Shown piece after piece: positions 43,967 through 50,572 of a stretch of 64,000 nucleotides of DNA (position 1 is the first letter of the stretch; each line of letters begins with the position of its first letter). Position numbers and translations under genes: made by a program. Below the pieces are notes generated by a model, which ran no database searches, had not been told where the DNA came from, and was given only the letters and a program-made list of their open reading frames with translations. The stretch is from Elusimicrobiaceae bacterium (lineage in GTDB: Bacteria > Elusimicrobiota > Elusimicrobia > Elusimicrobiales > Elusimicrobiaceae). The stretch lies in assembly GCA_017546175.1 (NCBI GenBank), contig JAFYXM010000007.1, forward strand, positions 248,001-312,000, in the 5' to 3' direction.

Positions 43967-44755
43967 ATGAATATTATCGTATGTATTAAACAAGTACCTG
44001 ACTCTACCCAAGTAAAGGTAGATCCGAAAACCGGCACCCTCATCCGTGCCGGTGTGCCCAGCATTTTAAATCCGTACGACCACTATGCGCTGGAAAAAGC
44101 CTTGGCGATTAAAGCCAAAACCGGTGCCAAAGTGACGGTGCTTTCCATGGGTCCTGCCCAAGCTGTGGCTGTGTTGCGTTTGGCCTTGGCATTGGGTGCC
44201 GATGAAGGGGTGCTGCTCTCTGACCGTGCTTTTGCCGGTTCTGATACGTGGGCCACTTCTTATGCCTTGGCTACGGCAGTCAAGAAAATAGGTCAGTTTG
44301 ACATGATTTTATGCGGTCAAATGGCTATTGACGGTGATACGGCTCAAACGGGCCCCGGTATTGCCTACCATTTGGGTATCCCTCAAGTAACCTTTTGTGA
44401 CAGTGTAGATAGCGACGGCCAACGCGCCGTAGTGAAAAAATTGATTGAAGGCGGTCACCAAATTATGGAGGCCGATTTACCTGTGCTCATTACCATGACC
44501 ATGCCGGTAGATTATGCGCCTAAATATCCGTCTTTCATGGCGGCTCATAAAGCTCAAGATAAGCAAATTTCCACTTGGACGGCAGCCGATATCGGAGCTG
44601 ATTTGCATAAGCTCGGTTTGGAGGGATCTCCCACCCGTGTGTCCCGCATTTTCCCGCCGGCCGCACGCGCTAAAGGGGAAATGATTTCCGGCTCTGCTGA
44701 AGAAATGGCCGCGAAATTTATTGAAATTTTGAAAAAGGAGAGTTTTGTCAAATGA
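43967..44755 (+). CDS. etfB: Electron transfer flavoprotein beta subunit
   Basis: 262 residues. N-terminus MNIIVCIKQVPDSTQVKVDP, the nucleotide-binding region LALGADEGVLLSDRAFAGSDTWATSYALA, and FDMILCGQMAIDGDTAQTGPGIA are typical EtfB features. The recognition-loop segment that docks the dehydrogenase is present but not diagnostic. It pairs with EtfA, whose gene overlaps its 3' end by 4 bp. AAGGA precedes the ATG, 9 bp after the dehydrogenase. Confidence 0.95.
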   Translation: MNIIVCIKQVPDSTQVKVDPKTGTLIRAGVPSILNPYDHYALEKALAIKAKTGAKVTVLSMGPAQAVAVLRLALALGADEGVLLSDRAFAGSDTWATSYALATAVKKIGQFDMILCGQMAIDGDTAQTGPGIAYHLGIPQVTFCDSVDSDGQRAVVKKLIEGGHQIMEADLPVLITMTMPVDYAPKYPSFMAAHKAQDKQISTWTAADIGADLHKLGLEGSPTRVSRIFPPAARAKGEMISGSAEEMAAKFIEILKKESFVK

Positions 44756-45948
44756 TTCAAGTAGGATCTAACTGTGTAGGCTGTGGAAAGTGTGTAAGCA
44801 CTTGTCCGTTTGGTGCGCTCTCCTTGGTCAACCGCAAAGCGGTAGCCAACGCCAGCTGTACCATGTGCGGTGCCTGCGTGAGCGTGTGCCCTGTGAAAGC
44901 TTTGTCTTTGCCGACGGCCGGTTCCGAGAAAAAAGATTTGTCCGCTTACAAAGGCGTATGGGCCTTTATTGAAATTGCTGACGACGGCAAAGAGCAAAAA
45001 GTCCGCCCTGTGGGCTTTGAGCTTTTGTCCAAGGGTCGTGAACTGGCCGACCAACTGGGCGAAGAATTGGCAGCCGTGGTAATCGGAGAAGGCGTGGAAA
45101 AATACTTTGCTGAGCTTTCTTCCTACGGTGCCGATAAAATTTACGCGGTCAGCAGCCCTGCCTATCGCGATTATAATACGGCTGCCTACGCCAATGCCAT
45201 GATTAGCTTGATTAAAAAGTATAATCCCAGCATTGTTTTGTATCCGTCCACCTATATCGGACGTGATTTGTCTCCGCGTATTTCTTCGGAGCTTTTTGTA
45301 GGGTTGACCGCAGACTGCACGGGGCTTTCTATTGCAGACGGTCTTTTGATTCAAACCCGTCCTGCTTTCGGTGGCAACATTATGGCAGATATCAAATGCC
45401 CCGATTACCGCCCTCAAATGTCCACCGTGCGTCCGAACGTATTTAAAAAAGTAGTGACGCGCCCGAACAGCATGGCGCAGGTAATTAATGAGAGTATTGC
45501 CGTTCCTGCCGCTGCAGGCAAAGTACGTATCGTCAGCAAACACTTTGACGAAGTGTCCAACCAAGAAAAATTGGACGAAGCCGAAGTGGTTTTAGCCGGT
45601 GGCCGCGGTTTGAAAGATGCGGCCGGCTTTGCCATGTTGGAAGATTTGGCTCAGGAATTAGGCGGTGCGGTGGGTGCATCCCGCGCGGCGATTGACTTGG
45701 GCTTAAAACCCAAAGAGAAACAAATCGGCCAGTCCGGTGTGACGGTAGCTTCTAAGCTTTATATTGCTGCCGGTATTTCCGGTGCGGTGCAACATATCGT
45801 AGGTATGGAGCATAGTGATGTGATTATCGGTATCAACAAAGATGCCAATGCTCCTATCTTTAACGTATGCAAATACGGCTTTGTGGCAGATGCCCGTCAG
45901 CTCTTGCCCAAAGTGGTAGAGGCCGTAAAAAAAGCCAAACAAAAATAA
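44752..45948 (+). CDS. etfA: Electron transfer flavoprotein alpha subunit with N-terminal 2[4Fe-4S] ferredoxin domain
   Basis: 398 residues. The first ~55 residues form a ferredoxin with two CxxCxxCxxxCP clusters (Cys 8, 11, 14, 18 and Cys 36, 39, 42, 46). The EtfA core follows, and the C-terminal FAD domain shows VGASRAAIDLG, QIGQSGVTVASKLYIAAGISGAVQHIVGM and INKDANAPIFNV. Ferredoxin-fused EtfA occurs in anaerobes such as the Acetobacterium caffeyl-CoA reductase (CarE) and in lactate dehydrogenase/Etf systems, where flavin-based electron bifurcation has been shown or proposed. Bifurcation here is inference. Last gene of a three-gene operon. Confidence 0.95.
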   Translation: MIQVGSNCVGCGKCVSTCPFGALSLVNRKAVANASCTMCGACVSVCPVKALSLPTAGSEKKDLSAYKGVWAFIEIADDGKEQKVRPVGFELLSKGRELADQLGEELAAVVIGEGVEKYFAELSSYGADKIYAVSSPAYRDYNTAAYANAMISLIKKYNPSIVLYPSTYIGRDLSPRISSELFVGLTADCTGLSIADGLLIQTRPAFGGNIMADIKCPDYRPQMSTVRPNVFKKVVTRPNSMAQVINESIAVPAAAGKVRIVSKHFDEVSNQEKLDEAEVVLAGGRGLKDAAGFAMLEDLAQELGGAVGASRAAIDLGLKPKEKQIGQSGVTVASKLYIAAGISGAVQHIVGMEHSDVIIGINKDANAPIFNVCKYGFVADARQLLPKVVEAVKKAKQK

Positions 45949-45962
45949 GTTTTTTACCAACC

Positions 45963-45992
45963 AAAACCCCGCTTTTAAGAGCGGGGTTTTTT
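45963..45992. terminator. Bidirectional terminator between etfA and a small membrane-protein gene
   Basis: AAAACCCCGCT, loop TTTAAG, AGCGGGGTTTTTT. The TAA stop of the minus-strand gene (45975-45977) is inside the loop, the same arrangement as at 20845. Confidence 0.92.
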
Positions 45993-46265
45993 GTTGGAAT
46001 TTTTACTGTTTTTTAAATCTTGGTCACATATTTTGGCGACTAAAAAGATGAGCCCTCCACTCCACAAAAGGCCCAGCATCATTAGTGGGTCACCCCGACG
46101 GTACATGCTGAAAATAATGGGTTCTAAATCTTGGTAATTGGCCAACAACACCCAAAACAAAATACCGTGTGTGAGTAAAAAGGTAATCACGGAGATGGGT
46201 TTTATTTTAAGAAAATAAACCCAGAAAAGTTGGGCAATGGTCCAAAAGTAGATGAGTTCGCTCAT
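45975..46265 (-). CDS. Small membrane protein of unknown function
   Basis: 96 residues from the ATG at 46265 (MSELIYFWTIAQLFWVYFLK), chosen because TGC-TACAAT lies exactly 6 nt upstream; a frame extension to 46319 lacks any signal. Three hydrophobic helices are visible (about 5-20, 25-43, 60-78) and a polar Lys/Asn tail ends NSNKKPRS, which is encoded by the terminator stem. I do not recognise a family; the helix lengths fit a short inner-membrane protein. Confidence 0.6.
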   Translation of the reverse strand: MSELIYFWTIAQLFWVYFLKIKPISVITFLLTHGILFWVLLANYQDLEPIIFSMYRRGDPLMMLGLLWSGGLIFLVAKICDQDLKNSKNSNKKPRS

Positions 46266-46271
46266 AAGCAA

Positions 46272-46277
46272 ATTGTA
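46272..46277 (-). promoter_or_regulatory. -10 box (TGC-TACAAT) 6 nt before the small membrane-protein ATG
   Basis: Minus strand TTGC-TACAAT-TTGCTT-ATG. Same extended -10 as the pilin promoters, but placed for a leaderless message. Confidence 0.65.
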
Positions 46278-46420
46278 GCAATTTATGTGCGGCTTTTTCA
46301 GTTGTTTCAAAAGACACACCTTTTGCTCTTAAAATACCGGTTTGTATTATTCGGCTTGCTGTTTTGGTTATTTTTTTGGCAATGAAAAAAAGTAACACTC
46401 TCCCATCGGTGGGAAAAGAC

Positions 46421-46452
46421 TTGACAAATCGTTTTTTTTTTTTTGCTACTAT
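46421..46452 (+). promoter_or_regulatory. T-tract promoter of pilin 6
   Basis: TTGACA (46421-46426), a run of thirteen T (46432-46444), extended -10 TGC-TACTAT (hexamer 46447-46452). Spacer is 20 bp, so this promoter should be weak as sequenced. The -10 is 39 bp from the ATG. Confidence 0.72.
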
Positions 46453-46491
46453 TTTTTCAGAAGGAAAAAAATAGAAAAAAGGAGAAAGAAA

Positions 46492-46995
46492 ATGAAAAGA
46501 GGTTTTACCTTGATAGAACTATTAGTAGTTGTTTTAATTATAGGTATCTTATCTGCTGTGGCAATGCCCCAATATACCGCAGCGGTAGAAAAAGCACGGG
46601 TAGCCGAAGCCTTGCAAAATATTTCCGTGATGGAAAAACAAATTGATTTGTATTTATTAGAAAATGGAACTCCAACTTCTGAAGTGTGTTATAAAGATTT
46701 TGCTACTGCGGAATTAAGCGGTGGGGAGTGGGAAGATTGTGTGTATAACACAAAGAATTTTCAGTATTATTGGCCAAGCGTAAATTTTGGAGGAGGAGGA
46801 ACAGAGGGGTATATAGAAGTAATCCGTCAGGGAAATGATGACTATACTTTAGTCTCTTCTACAAATAATAGTCATAATTCCGTTCAACACGGAAGTTGGT
46901 ATCATGCTTGTTATACTTGGCAAACCGATACGGGGCGTAAAATTTGTAAACAACTGGAAAGCCAAGGTTGGGGTTATAATGACCACGACGTCTAA
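46492..46995 (+). CDS. Type IV pilin/pseudopilin-like protein (pilin 6)
   Basis: 167 residues. Prepilin signal MKRG|FTLIELLVVVLIIGIL with Met replacing Leu at AVAMPQY. The globular part has Cys pairs (EVCYKDF, WEDCVYN) and ends with HACYTWQTDTGRKICKQLESQGWG. Its AT content is higher than that of the flanking genes. AAGGAG precedes the ATG. Monocistronic with own T-tract promoter and tandem terminators. Confidence 0.88.
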   Translation: MKRGFTLIELLVVVLIIGILSAVAMPQYTAAVEKARVAEALQNISVMEKQIDLYLLENGTPTSEVCYKDFATAELSGGEWEDCVYNTKNFQYYWPSVNFGGGGTEGYIEVIRQGNDDYTLVSSTNNSHNSVQHGSWYHACYTWQTDTGRKICKQLESQGWGYNDHDV

Positions 46996-46999
46996 AAAA

Positions 47000-47019
47000 C
47001 CCCGTGTTTGCACACGGGG
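47000..47019 (+). terminator. First terminator-like hairpin after pilin 6
   Basis: CCCCGTGT, loop TTGC, ACACGGGG, followed by CGGGTTTAGG. The T-tract is poor, so alone it may be inefficient. Confidence 0.65.
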
Positions 47020-47048
47020 CGGGTTTAGGAGTATATGAAAAATTTGAA

Positions 47049-47081
47049 AGGTCTGCGCTTATCGTTAGGTGCGGGCCTTTT
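47049..47081 (+). terminator. Second terminator after pilin 6
   Basis: AAGGTCTGCGC pairs with GTGCGGGCCTT (11 bp including G-U pairs) and is followed by TTTAA. On the other strand it lies just after the small minus-strand gene at 47081. Confidence 0.65.
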
Positions 47082-47299
47082 TAACGTCCTACGCGCAGCG
47101 CATAGGCACTGCCGCGGTTGGGCATGGTGTGTAAAAGGGCGGTCCAGTCCCGTGCCGGGTCCAAGCGGCGTTGACGGGCAGACTTACGCATAATCATGCG
47201 ATCTGTTTGCATATTTACATAGTCTTTTTCTTCAGAATTTAAGTCAATAACAGTATTGACCGACAGGCACGCTTCCAAAAAGGCCGTTTGCTTGCGCAT
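47081..47299 (-). CDS. Small hypothetical basic protein
   Basis: 72 residues from the ATG at 47299 (MRKQTAFLEACLSVNTVIDL), chosen because AAGGA lies 9 bp upstream; the frame also runs to 47380. The C-terminal half is basic (RMIMRKSARQRRLDPARDW) and the protein ends PNRGSAYALRVGR. No family recognised. It is divergent from the histidine kinase gene. It is probably real given the ribosome binding site and isolated frame, but not certain. Confidence 0.5.
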   Translation of the reverse strand: MRKQTAFLEACLSVNTVIDLNSEEKDYVNMQTDRMIMRKSARQRRLDPARDWTALLHTMPNRGSAYALRVGR

Positions 47300-47476
47300 G
47301 TTATATATCCTTAAAAATTGTTTAAATTGTTCTATTTTCTTTTTCATACATTTAGTGTATTGTTTTTGATTTGTTTTCAACAGAGTCCTTTGGCCTAAAA
47401 AGGGTTGTTTTTTGGGCCCCTTTCAAAATGGGTCTTTTTATACTGAGAAAATAGGTCCTACGGCCTAGGGAATTGG

Positions 47477-47482
47477 TATAAT
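47477..47482 (+). promoter_or_regulatory. -10 box (TATAAT) of the histidine kinase operon
   Basis: TATAAT lies 11 bp before the ATG at 47494, with AAAGGAT between. The upstream 80 bp contain repeated GGCCTA pieces (TTGGCCTAAAA and ACGGCCTAGGG) that could be operator half-sites. Confidence 0.5.
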
Positions 47483-47493
47483 GATAAAAGGAT

Positions 47494-49203
47494 ATGTCTA
47501 TATTTTCTAAACTTTTCAAACTCTTTATTACCGTGGTGCTGATGCCGCTGATCCCCATGACGGCCTTGCTTGCGTTTTATCAAAACCGCCAAAAAGACAG
47601 CATCTTGGAAACGCATTATAACTTAGCTGAAGTGGTCGCCTCTGATTTAAATCACTATGCCGAAGATTTAAATTGGCGTTTATCTTTTGCTTCTTCCTTT
47701 CAAAAACTTTTGGAACAAGGGGCCGAATTGGAAAGCGAATTTAAAAAAGTGCTTGCCGAGCAACCCGATATCAATGTGTTGGGACTTATGGACCAAGAGG
47801 GGCGCAATTTGCTGCGCTTGGAGAGAAGTGATTTGTATGCGATGCCTAATCGTTTGACGGCAGACGTCTTGGCGGAAATGGCCAAAAATCCGCGCATTTA
47901 CATTGCTCCGTTTGAAACGGCGCAGGGTGCTTTGGAATTTGAATTTGTGATGCCGATGAAGGGGGGAATTTTCCTCTATGGTATTACGGAACTTTCTGAC
48001 TTGGCCGACCGCCTGCAGCAAATGCGTGTGGGCCGCAGCGGACAAGTATTTTTGGTATCTGCTGATGGGGTGGTGTATAGCGGCCCTTCTCAGTGGTCTC
48101 CGCAAATTGCACCTGAAAAATTGAAAGCCGCTTTTGAAAGCAAATCGCGCTTAGTCAAAGAAATAAAAGGAGCCGAAGACGTGTTTGTAGGCGGTTTTTC
48201 CGCCGCTAAACCGCTTGGGATGTATGTGGCTGTTTTGCAACTGAAAGACGAAGCCTACCGCAGCTTATATTTTTCTAATATCGTCTTATTCTTGTTTTTG
48301 TTGGCTATTGCCACGTTGGCTTATTTCGGGGCGTTGACTTTTTCTCGCAGCTTAGGAGAGCCGATTGCGGCACTGGCTGAAGGAGCCAAACAGGTCAGCC
48401 AAGGAAATTTGGACCACCGCGTCAAAGAAGAAATGGGATGGGGAGAATTTAGAGAGTTAATTGCTTCTTTTAATAAAATGACTGCCGATTTAAAGGACTA
48501 TCAAGCTCTGCAACTCAAAAGCCAAGTCAGTGAAATGAAAGAGCATATTTTCCGCTCCGTGGCGCATGATTTGCGCGCTCCGTTGTTGGGATTACAAGGG
48601 TATATTTATATTTTATCAAGCGGTAAAATAAATACTGAGCAGCGCGAAGAATATTTAAACCGCATGAAAGAAGCCGCGCAAGATTTATCCTCTTTGTTAG
48701 AAGACGTGTTGGCTGTTTCGCGCGTGCAGGCAGGCATGACTTTGCCCCAACGCCAACGCATTGAGCTTGGCCCGCTTTTGCAAAGTTTAATCAATACGCA
48801 GGAGCCGGTGGCAGCGGAAAAAGGCCTTTGCCTGTGCTGTGATGTGCCGGAGAAATTGTGTGCTTATGCCGACCCTAAACTTTTACGGCGCATTGTAAAT
48901 AATTTGCTCTCCAATGCTATTAAATTTACCGCACAGGGCCGTGTAGAAATAAAAGCATGGGAAGAAAAAAATCAAACCTTTTTATCCGTTCAAGACAGCG
49001 GCATCGGACTTAGTGAAAAACAATGCCAAGAAGTTTTTGAAAAATACCGTCAGGTAGATGACAGTGCCGAAGGGTATGGCTTAGGTCTTTTTATCAGCCG
49101 CCAGTTAGCGCGTGCGCACGGAGGCGATTTGACCGTTGCGTCTGCTCTGGGGCAAGGAAGTACCTTTACCCTTTGTTTGCCCAAAGAGGAGGAGAAAGCA
49201 TGA
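47494..49203 (+). CDS. Membrane sensor histidine kinase with HAMP domain
   Basis: 569 residues. First transmembrane helix about 8-28, extracytoplasmic sensor region about 30-262, second helix about 265-288. HAMP follows (SLGEPIAALAEGAKQVSQGNLDHRV), then HisKA with the phosphorylated His in RSVAHDLRAPLLG (about residue 358), and HATPase_c with N box NNLLSNAIKFT, G1 QDSGIGLS and G2 EGYGLGLFIS. The sensor region has the size of a Cache-type domain, but the ligand is unknown. No response regulator gene is adjacent, so it is an orphan kinase in this window. Its stop overlaps the next gene by 4 bp (ATGA). Confidence 0.92.
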   Translation: MSIFSKLFKLFITVVLMPLIPMTALLAFYQNRQKDSILETHYNLAEVVASDLNHYAEDLNWRLSFASSFQKLLEQGAELESEFKKVLAEQPDINVLGLMDQEGRNLLRLERSDLYAMPNRLTADVLAEMAKNPRIYIAPFETAQGALEFEFVMPMKGGIFLYGITELSDLADRLQQMRVGRSGQVFLVSADGVVYSGPSQWSPQIAPEKLKAAFESKSRLVKEIKGAEDVFVGGFSAAKPLGMYVAVLQLKDEAYRSLYFSNIVLFLFLLAIATLAYFGALTFSRSLGEPIAALAEGAKQVSQGNLDHRVKEEMGWGEFRELIASFNKMTADLKDYQALQLKSQVSEMKEHIFRSVAHDLRAPLLGLQGYIYILSSGKINTEQREEYLNRMKEAAQDLSSLLEDVLAVSRVQAGMTLPQRQRIELGPLLQSLINTQEPVAAEKGLCLCCDVPEKLCAYADPKLLRRIVNNLLSNAIKFTAQGRVEIKAWEEKNQTFLSVQDSGIGLSEKQCQEVFEKYRQVDDSAEGYGLGLFISRQLARAHGGDLTVASALGQGSTFTLCLPKEEEKA

Positions 49204-49910
49204 TTGTATTTTGGCGCTTACTGTTGGTGTATTATATATTGGCTGTTTTCTTTTACAACCGTCCGTTTTTTGCGTGGCGCGACAAACGCCCTATGCTCTC
49301 TGCTGTAGTACAAACGGCGTCCTTCTTGCTTTTATCCACGGCTATTTTATGGCCTTACTTGGTGATTAAATGGCCCTTTTTCCATTTCTTCTCTTTGCAC
49401 GGGTGGCAATGTTTGATTTTCTTATCTTTGTTTTATATCGCTATTGACCGTTTGTTTGTATTTCGCGCCGGTCAAGTAAAATACCACAGTCTTACTTTTT
49501 TAACCCATGATTTGCTGGCGGTTTTATTTATCTTTTTGGCTTCTCCGCTGGACGTGTTGTATCAAACGGGAAACTTGGTGGCGGACTCTTGGACTGTGTT
49601 TTTGGTAGGTGCTTTGGTGGTAACCAAGATGTTTAGCGTATTTATTTACATGGTGGAGCAAGATATTTTCGGAAGAGATTACCCGACTATAGACGAAAGC
49701 TTTGTTACCATGCTGATGCGTTTGATTTTTTATTTGATTGTGCTGTTGCCGGGTTGGCGGTGGCTCTTATGGTTTTTGGTGTGGCTGTGGGCCTGCCAAA
49801 TTGCCCGTAAAAACCGCTTGATGGATTTTTCCCGCTTTGCTTTGTATTTTGGCATTTTGGGAGCCACGGCTGTCGGATTTTTAGCTAAATGGAGTTTTTA
49901 CTGGAAATGA
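49200..49910 (+). CDS. Polytopic membrane protein of unknown function
   Basis: 236 residues from the ATG at 49200, which overlaps the kinase stop (ATGA). About seven hydrophobic helices, rich in Phe, Trp and Leu, with a conserved-looking polar segment DIFGRDYPTIDESFV. No family recognised. Translational coupling to a histidine kinase upstream and to a DnaQ-like exonuclease downstream suggests co-expression, not necessarily shared function. It might be an accessory to signal sensing. Confidence 0.65.
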   Translation: MIVFWRLLLVYYILAVFFYNRPFFAWRDKRPMLSAVVQTASFLLLSTAILWPYLVIKWPFFHFFSLHGWQCLIFLSLFYIAIDRLFVFRAGQVKYHSLTFLTHDLLAVLFIFLASPLDVLYQTGNLVADSWTVFLVGALVVTKMFSVFIYMVEQDIFGRDYPTIDESFVTMLMRLIFYLIVLLPGWRWLLWFLVWLWACQIARKNRLMDFSRFALYFGILGATAVGFLAKWSFYWK

Positions 49911-50515
49911 TGTTACTACCCGAAGTAAAATTTGCCTGTTTGGATACGGAAACGACGGGTCTTTCCCCTGTCGGTGGCGGTAAAATTTGCGAAATAGCCG
50001 TTTCGGTCAGTCAAAACGGCCGTAAAATAGAGGAGTTCTCTACCTTATTAAACCCCGAAATTTTGATGCACCCCAGCGTGATTGCCATTCACGGCATTAC
50101 CAATGAAATGGTGGCTCATGCGCCTAAATTTGCCGATATTTTGCCCCGTTTATTTTCTTTGCTTGACGGATGCGTATTAGTGGCACACAATGCCGAGTTT
50201 GACTTGAGTTTTTTACGCGCAGAAGTGCAGGCCTGCGGTTGGCGGTTGCCTGAATATCCTGTTTTGGATACCTTAAAACTGGCCCGTAAAAACGGTTGTT
50301 TTGAGCGCAACAATTTAGGTGTTATTGCCACTACGTTGGGCATTAATGCAGATGGCGCGCACCGCGCCATGGCAGACGTGCGCATGACCGAAAAAGTGCT
50401 GTATCATTTTCTGCGTGATTTTATGAACGGCGGCGTAAACACATTAGAAGAATTGCAAACCTATCAAACCAAGCGCCACGCGCATGTGGTATTGGGGCAA
50501 AAAACGTTGTTTTGA
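49907..50515 (+). CDS. DnaQ-family 3'-5' exonuclease (DNA polymerase III epsilon-like)
   Basis: 202 residues from the ATG at 49907, where ATGA overlaps the previous stop; a start at 49889 is also possible. DEDDh exonuclease motifs are FACLDTETTGLS (Exo I), LVAHNAEFDLSFLRAEV (Exo II) and HRAMADVRMTEKVL (Exo IIIh, with the catalytic His). It could be the proofreading subunit or a stand-alone exonuclease; it lacks a polymerase-binding tail I can recognise. Last gene of the kinase operon. Confidence 0.85.
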   Translation: MMLLPEVKFACLDTETTGLSPVGGGKICEIAVSVSQNGRKIEEFSTLLNPEILMHPSVIAIHGITNEMVAHAPKFADILPRLFSLLDGCVLVAHNAEFDLSFLRAEVQACGWRLPEYPVLDTLKLARKNGCFERNNLGVIATTLGINADGAHRAMADVRMTEKVLYHFLRDFMNGGVNTLEELQTYQTKRHAHVVLGQKTLF

Positions 50516-50524
50516 TGAATTTCA

Positions 50525-50530
50525 TATAAT
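50525..50530 (+). promoter_or_regulatory. -10 box (TATAAT) of gpmI
   Basis: TATAAT lies 42 bp before the gpmI ATG, just downstream of the exonuclease stop. No good -35 at standard distance. Confidence 0.45.
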
Positions 50531-50572
50531 ATAAGAAAGAAGATTTTATCACCATATAAAAAGGAGTGAATT

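Noticed and set aside
44554..45564. 336-residue open frame opposite etfB/etfA
   Set aside because: It is antisense to well-supported EtfB/EtfA coding sequence, His/Arg-rich shadow composition, no start signal.
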